A model generated the notes under the pieces. The model worked only from the letters and a program-made list of their open reading frames with translations. It had not been told where the DNA came from and searched no databases. Position numbers and translations under genes: made by a program. Shown in pieces: positions 1-10,725 of a DNA stretch of 64,000 nt; the first letter of the stretch is position 1; every line of letters starts with the position of its first letter. The DNA is from Zeugodacus cucurbitae (Eukaryota; Arthropoda; Insecta; Diptera; Tephritidae): assembly GCF_028554725.1 (NCBI RefSeq), contig NC_071670.1, positions 67,369,001-67,433,000 on the forward strand, written 5' to 3'.

Positions 1-177
1 ACATATCGGTTTCTGTGGCGACATTATCGGTATTAATGCCGATCTCTCCGGTTTGTGTGCCAGTTGCATCGGCGCTGTCTGTCTGTGTGCCACACCCAAT
101 TCCATTTGCTTTGTTGTCGGCGGCGATTTCTCGATCGATTTGCCGCTCCATCTGTACCAGCATGGGTGCGAGCATAC
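1..177 (-). CDS. pigs: pigs coding exon 4, 5' part (cut by window edge)
   Basis: Fourth coding exon, partial: it starts after acceptor TTAACAG|GTATGC and runs off the left end of the window still open. It completes Gly162 and encodes residues 163-220: MLAPMLVQMERQIDREIAAD, then a segment with repeated Thr-Gln-Thr / Asn-Thr-Asp motifs (GTQTDS, GTQTGE, GINTDN, ETDM). The MLAPMLVQMEREID-type segment directly after the CH domain is conserved in the GAS2 family. The TQTD-rich stretch looks like the low-complexity linker before the GAS2 domain, which should lie outside this window to the left. A plus-strand frame over the same bases is a shadow of this exon. Confidence 0.92.
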
Positions 178-355
178 CTGTTAATTTAATACGTTGCAAT
201 TATTTTCATATATATTCATACGAGTATAAGCCATTTGTGGTGTGTATGTATGAATACACACTTCACACGCGTGACTAATATGTAAATTATAAAATAAAGT
301 TTAAACATTTGTAGTCATAAATGAAGCGTATTTGTGTTGTTGTTGTACTACTCAC
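178..355 (-). other. pigs intron 3
   Basis: Short intron of 178 bp between exons 3 and 4, GTGAGT...TTAACAG, AT-rich. Nothing else is recognisable in it. Confidence 0.9.
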
Positions 356-474
356 CAAACTTAGCGCCACGACGCGCCACTTCCAGTAGACACAAGATCA
401 CATGTTTCTCATTCTTTCGCATAATCAAATCATCTGTTTCGAATAGTAGGCACTCGATTATCTTAAGGCTTTTC
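356..474 (-). CDS. pigs: pigs coding exon 3 (C-terminal CH domain)
   Basis: Third coding exon, 119 nt, between acceptor TTTTTTTTCAG|GAAAAGC and donor TTTG|GTGAGT. It completes Arg122, encodes residues 123-161 (KSLKIIECLLFETDDLIMRK then NEKHVILCLLEVARRGAKF) and gives the first base of Gly162 (phase-1 intron). The block CLLEVARRGAKFG is the hallmark end of the CH domain in GAS2 proteins. It is followed at once by a 178-nt intron and exon 4. The frame is intact, and all three splice phases in this window (0, 2, 1) are mutually consistent. Confidence 0.93.
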
Positions 475-1544
475 CTGAAAAAAAACACGATAAACAGAGT
501 TAAGAAGATCTTTCCAAATGTACGAAATCGAAATAATTAGTGAATGTCTTCAGTGAATATCTTTAGTGGTGAGGAATTTTTAAATATAATAAACATAATT
601 AAACAACCGTTTAAAAAGTTTAGCAATGAATGTCCACAAATAAGAAACCACTGAGATCATGGAGTTTCTAAATGCGATACAGATGAGGTTAGGTTAAATT
701 CAAACGCTGAACCTCGCGACAATGCGATGGATTCCACTTGGACAGCTAAAGGAAAGAACAGCTGGTCCATTGTGATGCTAAATGTCCCTGAGCATGAATC
801 GCAAAGAAAACCCTTTTATGAGTTAGCTAATATTCATTCAGAGAAGTGCGCTTGGTTCGCTAAAGGTGTAGCTACCGAGATGTGCGAACGCCAGACAGTG
901 AAGGAAGAAATTATTTTCCAACTCGCCTTGCTCCTTATAGATGTGACAGGATTCCTTGCCGCAGTGTCCAAGGCATATTTCCTTAATTGCGTTAAAGCGA
1001 ATCTTTTTAAGCACAAGTAGTTCAACCAACTTCTCGCGTTTCACTTTGCGCCAAAAGGATCTCGTTGGCGAGCAGGTTTTGGTTGTTAACCAGCGTTTTC
1101 AAAGGTCGCGAGTGGTCCTGTGATCCAGCGCTAGACCGCAAAAGGAGCCTCGACTCGTTCCTAACATGGTGAAATAGTCCGATACAGAAAACTAAAAAAA
1201 TGTCAGTGTCCTAAGATAAAGCTTGAAATCCGAGGTAGAATAAATGAATGTTAATCGTGATCAAGTGATCAAAACCATTACATATCCTGATATAACAGTG
1301 TATTAAAAATTTCCTCACGTTAATCAATTCCGACGTTGAATAAATGGTCTCATTTCTAAAAATAGATATTTTGAGATTTTAATTTCATATTTTTTATTTT
1401 TGATGTGAAATTATTTGGCCCTAAATCTATGTTATACCAAGCACGTAAACCAAGTATTGTATATTTCAAACATAATACTCCTCAGTACATCTCAATTAAT
1501 AAGTTAATAGGCATAGTGGTAATAAGAAAATTGCGCATCCTTAC
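475..1544 (-). other. pigs intron 2
   Basis: Intron of 1,070 bp between exons 2 and 3, GTAAGG...TTTTTTTTCAG. It holds a decayed retrotransposon end at about 660-1050, annotated separately. The rest (1050-1544) is AT-rich with nothing recognisable. Confidence 0.88.
660..1050 (-). mobile_element. Decayed non-LTR retrotransposon 3' end in pigs intron 2
   Basis: The minus-strand frame from 1044 to 838 reads ...CHIYKEQGELENNFFLHCLA then FAHLGSYTFSEPSALL. The spacing of Cys/His and the LGS-TFSEPS tail resemble the C-terminal zinc-knuckle end of Jockey/I-type LINE polyproteins, with decayed residues and frameshifts. It is in the same orientation as pigs. A gene exon is unlikely because no frame continues across it. 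The family assignment is by eye and weak. Confidence 0.35.
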
Positions 1545-1741
1545 CTGCACCAGGTTATAAAATTGGACACATTGTCGCGTGAAAAGAATGTACCGCTTTT
1601 AGCTGCTGGCAAGTAATGCACATTACCCATGGCGAGAATGGGGCCGGCCGAGCCGGAAGTCATTGAGCGCGTCATCGATTTGTTGCGGGCCTGACGGCGT
1701 GCCAAGTAATCCTCAGCCGCTTGGCGTACATAGTTCGCGTG
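1545..1741 (-). CDS. pigs: pigs coding exon 2 (CH domain, middle)
   Basis: Second coding exon. It follows the acceptor TTTTTTTGCAG|CACGCG and ends at the donor TGCAG|GTAAGG. It is 197 nt long and encodes residues 57-121 plus two bases of Arg122, leaving a phase-2 intron. Residues read HANYVRQAAEDYLARRQARN and continue through GPILAMGNVHYLPAAKSGTF to the CH core FFSRDNVSNFITWC. The join with exon 1 restores the GVALCK-HANYVRQ segment expected in GAS2 CH domains. The Ser/Thr-rich insertion (KSMTRSMTSGSAGP) between the CH helices is as I recall it in fly Pigs. No stop, frameshift or unusual base composition is seen, so the gene looks functional. Confidence 0.93.
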
Positions 1742-1745
1742 CTGC

Positions 1746-3762
1746 AAAAAAATACAAAAAAATGAAATACAATTTTAGAATTGGTAAAACAATAATAAAC
1801 AAATAAAACGCATAATCATTAGATAATACAATTCAATTACATTTATTTTTTATAAGCACATTCACTCGATAAACTCATTAACGTAATGTTAATGTTGAAA
1901 TCGAAGCGCGAATGCGTTTGATGCCAAAAATACCAAAGAATTTGCGCTTGCGAATGCCGCATTTTTAGGTTGACACGCCATGCTGCAATGCAAATAGAAA
2001 CACTATCACTTTCTAGTGCAGGCGCTTGCACTTACCACAAACATTATGCAGACAGTATCCTCGGCTTGATTTATCACTGCTTAAATGATTTTCACGCCTG
2101 AACCAACTATATATTTCATACGAGCATAAGAGCTTTAAAGATACCGAGCTTAGAAAGCTTTTGAAATCAGCTTCAAAGTTTTCTAACATTTTTTAGAAAA
2201 GTATCTCAAAGACATACATTTTTGTGATTACTTTTCGAAAAAAGCTTTCGAAAGCTTTTGATATTGAGCTTTTGTGTTGAAATGAGAGCTTTTGAAATTT
2301 ATTTCTTAAAAAAATTTTTTTGAAAAAAAACTTCAAAATGATCTAATATTAGAAAAAAATCGACAGGAGATTTTGAAGTGACTTAGAGAGCTTTTGAAAT
2401 TCATTTTTTAGAAGATAGTTTAAAATTTAGAAAGCTCGTTGCGTTTGCTACTCTAAGCTAGATTGGGTCAAAAAATCTATATTTTAGAACCAATTTCAAT
2501 CATAATGGGTGCTTTCATTTATTTTTGGTTTCGTCAAATACCTAGGATATTGTTGCCTTGTTAGTTAAACCAAAGTTCCAAATTATTTTTTAGATTCACA
2601 TAAACAAATACGAACACACTGTACGCTTCTATGAGCTTTTATATTTAGACAGAAATTTATAGTAAATGCATTCATACGCATATATGTACATAGTATATGT
2701 GTGTGTGTAATTGCATTTATTTGCGAAAATGTGCGTCAGGTATTTGAAAAATGGCAAATAAACAACTTAACTAAATCTATGAGCATATAAATAAGCTTAT
2801 AAAAAAGATAAAAAAAGAGACTAAGAGTGTCGCGCGAATCACCGACATCAGTGAATTGGATATTTTACGCTGCAATTGGCAAGCGTTGTGTCTTCATCCA
2901 ACGGGGCTGATGACCAAGCAAACGACAGCAACGCTAAAAAAAAAAACAAAACGAAATGCATACACAGCAGCAGCGAGGTGAGTGTGTGACTCTTCGCGGA
3001 TGCGGTCCATTTAAAATTGGGCACATTGTCGAATTATTGCTGACGAAATTGTTGTCATATTATTTCGCATTCGTACAGACATGCATATATAGTTATAAAA
3101 AATAGTTTGCATACATATATGTACATATATGTATATTAGATACTACAGCAATATAACACAAGTTTTTTATGCCACAATTTGATGAACTTAGTATTTGAGT
3201 GTGCAGCTAAAAAATGCAGGTCTGAATATATCTATATACAATTTTGTGTACGAAATACTAAAAATTTCATGGTTAAAAAATTCAAGAATAATACTAGAAT
3301 AGTTGTGTCTGTTTTTTCTAGAAATTTAGGTTTTGTGTTGGTTGTGCGCTCGAATGTTACTCATACGCGACGTATGTTTTTGATATAAATATAAAGACAC
3401 TAGGGTACTCATATTACCAACAATTACCTCAAAATGGTGGAAGGATAAATATGTTGATGGACTTTAATTTTTGCTTTGCACATCTAAATATTGAATATTT
3501 TTTGCTTAGTTTGAATTGACTTTTTTTAAGTTTACAGTTAAGTAATTGTTATGAAGAATGTGTTAGTGAGGTTAGTTTGAGCGTGATTTAAAACATTAAT
3601 TAATTTCAGACTCGCAATATGTTCAACCTCATTTAGAACGTTTGGTTTTTCTTGATAATCTATATTCCGGTAACTTTGCTTAAGATAAATTCTAAACTAT
3701 TATAAACAAGAAGGATTACAAAAATTTTCAACATGTGATGTCTAATTATTAAATTCTGCATA
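1746..3762. other. Intronic AT-rich stretch
   Basis: No gene found. It contains the AGCTTTTGAAATT degenerate repeat at 2115-2450, a TATATGTACA-type simple repeat around 2680-2710 and 3100-3140, and a slightly GC-richer patch at 2825-3010. Otherwise I see nothing in it. Confidence 0.7.
2115..2450. repeat. Degenerate AGCTTTTGAAATT tandem repeat
   Basis: About six spaced, imperfect repeats of AGCTTTTGAAAT(T) occur (for example near 2155, 2255, 2290 and 2390), mixed with AAGCTTTCGAAAGCTTTT palindromic versions. It looks like an old, decayed minisatellite rather than a coding region. Confidence 0.5.
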
Positions 3763-3946
3763 AGAGGTGTGTTCAGAAAATAAAGGGAATTTTCGAAAAA
3801 GAAAAATAATCTTCAATCGCAAGCTCATAACACACGTCTAACCCTAGCAGCTGACAATTTTCTCAAACTTCGACGGAATTTATACCAACATCAAATGTCA
3901 GTCAAAAAATGTTGACAATTGGACTTTTGGAAAATTATATTTTTAT
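3763..3946. mobile_element. Mariner remnant (copy M8), interrupted by repeat R1
   Basis: Starts after a TA with AGAGGTGTGTTCAGAAAATA and the AGGGAATTTTCG core of the mariner terminal repeat seen at eight other places here. The inner end (TTGACAATTGGACTTTTGGA) matches the distal part of mariner copy M3 (near 55232-55252). It stops exactly where the hairpin end of dispersed repeat R1 begins, so R1 probably landed in it. No coding capacity. Confidence 0.6.
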
Positions 3947-4975
3947 ACTCTCGCAACAAAAGTTGCTAAGAGAGTATAATAGTTTTGTGCACATAACGGT
4001 TGTTTGTAAGTCATAAAACTAAACGAGTTAGATATAGGGTTATATATACCAAAATGATCAGGAAGACGAGACGAGTTGAAATCGAGATGTCTGTCTGTCC
4101 GTCCGTCTGTCAGTGAAACGGATAACTTGAGTAAAAATTTAGATATCTTAAATAACTTGGACTACGTATTCCTAGGCACCCTGAGGAGGTTGCTTTGGAA
4201 AATGGGCAAAATCGCACCATTGCCACGCCCACAAAATGGCGAAAACCGAAAACACATAAAGTGTCATAACTAAGCCATTAATAAAGTTATAAAAGTAAAA
4301 TTTGGAATAAAGGATCGCACTAGGAAGGGACATATTTGGATGTAATTTTTTTTGTGGAAGTGGGCGTGGCCCCGCCCCTAAATCGGTTATTTGTATATAT
4401 CTCACAAGCCAATAAAGCAATATAAACCAAACTTTCAGCAGTCGGTTCTCTTACATATCCCACCACACACCATGAAAATAGTTGAAATCGGATAATAACC
4501 ACGCCCACCTTACATACAAAGGTTAGATTGAAAATTACTAAAAGTGCGTTAACTCACTAACGAAAAACGTCAGAAACACTAAATTTCACAGAAATAATAG
4601 CAGAAGGAAACTGCACTTATGAGTCAAAAACCATACCTCAGGAACTACTCGATCGATTCGAATGAAATTCGGTATATAATATTTTTTGACACCCTGATGA
4701 CACGCGTGGAAAATGGATGAACAACCACGACAACTTTCCATATAACTCAATTTTAAAGTCCATGTGATTCCTTCATTTATAAGATATACATAAGAAACCA
4801 ATGAAGATAGCGAAATAAAACTTTACACTAATACTGTATATGATCTGTGACATCACTTGTGAAAAAATTGTCGAAATCGGACTACAACTTTTCAATGCCT
4901 GAATAAATCCTCGAATCTTGAAAAAGAACCGAGAAAATCGCATCGGCCCTTAAAATCTATATGGCTTTGTGAATC
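3947..4975 (-). repeat. Dispersed repeat R, copy R1 (1.0 kb, one end lost)
   Basis: Minus-oriented copy of the 1.2-kb repeat that is near complete at 40531-41717. It begins at the hairpin end TACTCTCGCAACAAAAGTTG CTAAGAGAGTA and carries TCTGTCTGTCCGTCCGTCTG. Three CCACGCCCAC boxes in alternating orientation sit at 4223, 4360 and 4499. The opposite hairpin (GTTCGGT...ACCGAAC) is missing. Open frames across it are meaningless. The superfamily is unknown to me, although non-autonomous repeats of this look are widespread in Diptera. Confidence 0.7.
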
Positions 4976-6319
4976 AGGAAGTTTTCGGCATATCAATTGA
5001 TCCCATAAAGTATGGATTTGAATTAGCGATTTCGAAGCGAATAAGCAATTGGCAAAAAATCATTATTAAAATTAATATCTTATCTTTATTTATGCTCTTT
5101 TACCTATAAAGCTCTCCTCAATCGATAAACAAGTTTGAGCACACACACACACACGCTCATCAACAATTATGCCACGACATGCATGAAGAATGCATTTCTT
5201 ATCATCAACCTGCAGCAACTTGCATGGCATTAAAAAATCGAAATATCAGTAATATTGACAAACTGTTGACAATGCCAACACCTTAAAAACGCCCACACAC
5301 AAAACGCTCATCAAAATATGTAAATGCACACAAAGAGGAGTGAGGAAAAATGCAAATAATACAAATTCATTTGAGATGTAATGGTAGTAATAATTTGTTG
5401 GTAAACACACTTTCAATTTCAATTTGTATAGAAATTGAAAACTCAAACCAAACAAAAGAGCGCCACAAAGTGTTGGACCGTTTTTAGAAAAACCGATTTA
5501 TTTATTTACTGACTTCACACACTTTGTGGGCGACGCGTTAAATTAAAGCGCACTCCATCAATGCATTGAACTGTCTGTTGCAAATGCTCTGACAGCTACA
5601 ACAATAGCCACAGCATCACAAGCAGCAGCGGTGGCAGCGATCACCGCTTTTGGGCAGCTTAGCCGATTGGATTTTGGGGCTCTCAAGTCGTGGCGCTGGC
5701 GGTTGAGCGACATGACATGAAGTGTGGAAACGTGCACATTCCATCAGCGAGCCGATTAATAACTTTATACGATTTCAAATTGACGTTGGTGAAGAAATGC
5801 AAATAGAGTTAGAGATGAAAATTAAAACTCACAAACGCCCTGACGCCTTGACGCCCTGACTATTTGTAATAATTTAAGTAATTTTATTGCTAGCGAAACT
5901 GTCACTTGAGAAATGCACAAGTTGAGCAATTAAATCACTTTGGGAAGTGAAATTTGTCAGATATCATTGGTTAGCTGACACTTGGTCAGTTGTCATGTTG
6001 AGTCGCATATGCGCATGCGTAAAGTATGCTTTCAATATTTAGTTGTCATACAATTAGTGTAAGTATTTACACACAATACATATTTATTTAAGTGTTGAAT
6101 GCTTACAAATTTTACTAAATTACTTTAGTTTAGTTAGATCACTTTAGATAATGTTCACTTGATTGAAGAAAATGTTTTTATTCGATTTGAAGCGATGTGA
6201 TATGTCGCAAGTAGTGAGGCTTAGGGCTCTAAAGTTTTCCATTATCTTTTTGGAGCTTATCGAGAAGCTTAGTAAGATTATTGAGATTTTGTTGTGTAAT
6301 TTTTTATTTATTTTTGAAA
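4976..6319. other. Intronic stretch without gene
   Basis: AT-rich DNA with an (AC)n run at 5141-5154 and a GC-richer patch at 5560-5760. No conserved protein or element recognised. Confidence 0.7.
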
Positions 6320-7120
6320 GTTTTGATTTGTTATTGATGTGATGTGATTCAACGAGTTTTATTTTAATACATATATTGATTTGGCAGTGATGTAGATTTG
6401 TTCAATGTGCCTTGGTTTGATATTCGTTCCAGTATTGATAAGACGTGATGCGTCTCGATGTGGTTTAATTTGATGAAATATGTTAATAGGTGAGTTAATG
6501 TGATCATATGATACAATCATGTGATGTAAAGGGATGTGTTGCGATGCCAAAGTGTCGGTAATACATATAATGCAGAAAATTTTAAATTTTTGGCATATTA
6601 TTTCCTGATTCTGTGATCTAAGGACTATGCAGGTGATTTGATGTGGTGTGACGTATTATCATATGATGTGCTATTTGCATGATATGATGTGACTTGATGA
6701 GAGTTGATGTGATTTCATATGAATTGATTTATATATTTAAGAGCGCAATAATTTAGAATATGTAAACATTTCTTTTTGCGTCTATTGATTTTATGGTTGT
6801 TATGATATGATGAAAATTGCTACAAGTTGATGTGGTTCCAAGTTGATGCTCTAGAATAGCATGTGTTGCATTGATATTAATCATGAAAAATGAGATATGA
6901 TGTATATGACAATGATCATTTGATATGATGTGACTTGAGACTAGTCGATGTAATGTCATATGATTTGGTTTGATTATATACAAGTTCAATAATGTGAAAA
7001 ATGTTAAATATCTTTTGCATCAAGTACTTTTAATTGATATGATGGAATTTTCTATAAGGTGATATTCTAGCATATCATGAGTTGCATTGAGTTTAATTAT
7101 AACAAATGTGATGTGATGCA
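6320..7120. repeat. Degenerate GATGTGA satellite-like block with a tandem duplication
   Basis: Dense imperfect repeats of GATGTGA / GATATGATGTG. Inside it, a unit of about 241 bp starting at 6681 (GATATGATGTGACTTGA) is repeated, diverged and shortened, from 6922 (same start) to about 7120. The two units share GTTGCATTGA and ATGATATGATG-like landmarks in the same order. It is non-coding. Minus-strand frames here (SHIISNDHCHIHH and the like) merely read the repeat. Confidence 0.65.
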
Positions 7121-9440
7121 AACCGCTAAGTAACAATGTTCATTTCATTTCATTCAAGTAGTTTCATTTGACAATAACACATTTCCTTATCTACATTTTC
7201 AGTTTTTTATCACATTGTTGCTTCCAACATAACTTTCTGTATATAATCTAATTACGCTCACAATTAGATGCAAATGATGTGATTTGAACAAGTTATTTTA
7301 AGATTCATGTAATGAAAGGCATGCAAGTAGATAGATGCGTAAATTTGTTTAAGTGCATTGCAAATTAGTTTCAACTATTCTCTTCATATAAAACTAACAA
7401 CAAAACACCTGTTGCAATATACTGCAGTTAATTACGTCAAAGAGTGCTGGTGGGAGTACATATGTACATACGTGAACGCATAAATAGTATAGCATGTGTA
7501 TACAGCATGCTTGTGTGCTTAGTTGCAATTTCTACAATCATAAATAACTCTTATGGCATGCGAGAGTGCAGGAAGGCATTGTGTTTTTAAAGAAAGTTTC
7601 CTACTCCACACTGCAAGTGCAGACGCATATTTCGCATTTTTAATTTTTATTTTCATTTCATGTTTATTTGCTTCACTTTTACCTTTAATTTGCTAGCTTT
7701 AACGGCGGCAAACAAGTGAAAAGTGTAGGAAGTTAGTTAGGTTTGTGCGGCGTGATCAACCAACCAAGAAGTTAGCGCATAAACAATAACATCAAGGCGC
7801 AGCTGTATATTATATGTATAGGCATATGTAGGTAAGTGGGAGCTCAACTAGCAATGCGTTGTTGACTTTGTTGTTGTTGTTGCTGGCACAGGTACCTCGT
7901 AATTAGATTAGGTTAGGAGAGAATGTGTGTCAATAATGCGATATGCGCTTTGAGTAAGTGCAACACATTTATGAATATTGCATATGCTTATAATTGCCGG
8001 CATATATATGTGTATATATGTGTATACATATATACTAATGTTTGTTTGTGCTTAAAAAAGCATGTTGTCTGCAGTTTGACAAAAGCATTATGAATTGTAC
8101 CTTGTTGCATTTATGTAATATGCTTAAATAGCCAACTAAGTATGACTAGAAGCACACATGTATTTATATGTATATGCATAAGCCTAGTTATGCACGAGAG
8201 TATGCGTTAAGTACGCTTAACCATTGTCACTTCCGTGAATTGTATGTATTTTACGCTTTGTCAGCGTTATGACGACGCTGGAGGGTAATGACTTGTGAAT
8301 ATTCGCACCTTAAATGCCTTAATTACCTTCAAACGAATTTGAACGATTTGTGAATTATGCACATACTTACATATATACAAACACTACATATGTATTGTAG
8401 ATGTGTAGCAAATAAGACAAAATTTCACTTTTTAAATTGTCACACTTTTGATCAAATCTCACCCACGTAATCTAAATATAAAGTACACATACAAACATAC
8501 AGATATGTATATATGTATATATGTCTGATTAAAATTTATAGATATGTATGGCATGTATGTAGGTGTCTATTGCGTTTATATTACATACAAACATGCATGT
8601 TTAACAGTTCCTAATGATTTGTACTCAAACACATACACACATTCACGCATGTGTAAATGCGCATTGTTAATCCGTTATTTTCAACAACAATTTAATACTT
8701 GCCGCCTCTGTGCAAATAGTCAGGTAATTTGTTTAATTAATTGAGCAAATAATTTCATTCCGTTATAATTTGCATACTTGGTTTATATATACATACATAT
8801 ATATGTATATATATATGTATATTCATTACTTTTATGTACTTGCATTTGTACTTATGTCAATTTGACGGACAAATATACTTAGTTCAAGGCAAGACATGTT
8901 GGTTGTATCATACTATTAACCAAATAACTGTTAATCTCTTATAAGCTTTGCTCTGACTCATGCGGTATTAATTCATTGCATTTTGTTGAAAACCACAATT
9001 TTGTATTAATTTAGCAAATAATTGAGTAATTATAACAATTACAAGCATTACGCACAATTGTTAGTGTTTTCTGAGGTATAAACTGTTGAATCTAAAATAA
9101 TTTCACTTACCTGGGAGTACTAGATGATTTCTAGGCAGTTTTATGACAACTGTGAGGTAGATAAGATAGATTTACTTCGGATATAATTATGAATTATATT
9201 AGAAGATATAATATATACAATAGTTAATCCCCAATGGTCGAGGAAGTTTTCAGCTAATGATGTTGCTGTTTCCATTATTAACTTTCATATTTTTTAATAA
9301 TGTTTTCGAATTTCAAGTTTGAAGTTATTAATCCCTTAAGTTATTAATCCATGAAGTTTTAAAACCCTTGAGTTGAATTGGAAGCATCTACACCTATTCT
9401 GTTTGTCTATCTTGATAAGTATAAAGATCAATTGTTTAAT
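7121..9440. other. Intronic simple-sequence-rich stretch
   Basis: Contains TATATGTATA/CATATATG runs (8000-8035, 8505-8525, 8785-8825) and CA-rich patches. No gene or recognisable transposon. Confidence 0.7.
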
Positions 9441-9446
9441 TAAATC

Positions 9447-9880
9447 TTAATCTAAATCATTTTTAAGTATCCTACAATAATCTTCTAGCATTCCTGTGCT
9501 CCATTTCCCTTTCCCTTCAAAGCGCTGTTCCATTAGGGAAATGTTCTGATAGAACCTCTCACCTTGTTCGTAACTCACAGCACCCATATTTGCCTGAAAG
9601 GAATCCAAATGAGAGTCCCGCACGCTTTATATGACACTATAAGTTCTAAGTTCTTAAGTCTTTGCAATTGTTCGATTAATGGTTTTCTAGAAAATTTTGG
9701 ACAACTTTTACAAAACATTTCAAGGCTACTTTTTTCTGATTATTCAGTATTTCTTCAAAGCTCTTATCTTTTATCAATTGACGTATTTGTATTTTTTATT
9801 GCCTCTTTAATTTTTGCTTCGCTGAATCCAAAACACTTATTTTCTCATCAATTTGGAGACCTTGGCCGAGGCAGTTCAGC
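9447..9880 (-). pseudogene. Fossil of a repetitive arthropod protein of unknown function
   Basis: The minus strand at 9617-9447 encodes DSHLDSFQANMGAVSYEQGE, then RFYQNISLMEQRFEGKGKWS and TGMLEDYCRILKNDLD before a stop. Upstream (about 9795-9690, another frame) is IRQLIKDKSFEEILNN then QKKVALKCFVKVVQNFLEN. I recognise this order, in particular SHLDxFPxNLGxxSxEQGERFHQDI...ADYCWxLKRD, from a family of uncharacterised multi-copy proteins in aphids, ants and other arthropods. Stops and frameshifts show it is dead. The family may be transposon-borne, but I do not know its function. A plus-strand frame of 142 codons over it is a shadow. Confidence 0.5.
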
Positions 9881-10073
9881 ACTATGTAGGATGGGTGTGT
9901 TGCCCAAAGACAAGTTTCGATACTGGCTAGTGTGTTTGGACATGGTTGTAATACCTTATTTAACCCTTAGTATTTATATATTGATATTTTAAATAATCTT
10001 TAAAGAGAAATAATAGTAATATATCATAAACTCTAACCCTTACCGATTGGGTTTGTCAAAGATAAGTGGTGTA

Positions 10074-10723
10074 CAGTTGATCTCCTTTTTGCACGGTTAA
10101 CTGGGACAGTAAATTACTCGTGTAAAAAAACGTGCAAAAAAAATCAAATTTTTATATAAAACTCACTATTGGGACCAATTTAAGAAAAAAATAGTGCAAA
10201 AAATAGAAAACGTGTAAAAAAGATCTAATTTTACATGAAATTCTATCTATTCGTACAGTGAGAATTTTCACTGTTGTTGTTGTTATAGACTTTTCTGGTA
10301 TTATATGTACATATTACTGTTAGAAGGAACAAACAACAACTATTCTGGGAATGGTAAAAACATAATAATTTTCAAAGTTCCGTCATTAATCGCTGTGTCT
10401 TCTTTTTTCTTACTCTTCATACAGCTTCATTTATTTGTTTACGTATTGAAATTGTTGCAACCTTTTCACTGGCCTTCGAATCTAAGATTTGTATTTTTTT
10501 AGTTTAAACCTAATCTAGAATTTATTAAATTCTATCAACAGCAATGGATTTGTGACGTATTGATGGATGGAATTTTGATTTTATTGCAAAAAAGTATACA
10601 ATTAAAATAAAAAATCCGTGTAAAAAAAATAAAACCGTGTAAAAATGGTAACTGGGAAGTGTTCAAAAACACCGTGTAAAAAAAAATCGTGCAAAAAAAA
10701 CCGTGTAAAAAGGAGATCAACTG
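10074..10723. mobile_element. 650-bp TA-flanked MITE, pogo/Tigger-like ends
   Basis: Terminal inverted repeats of about 26 bp. The left end is CAGTTGATCTCCTTTTTGCA followed by CGGTT. The right end is its reverse complement with one change (ACACGG). A TA flanks each side (10072-10073 and 10724-10725), as expected for Tc1/mariner/pogo elements, and the CAGT start suits the pogo group. Subterminal regions are packed with CGTGTAAAAA / CGTGCAAAAA boxes. No transposase is encoded, so it is non-autonomous. Confidence 0.75.
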
Positions 10724-10725
10724 TA

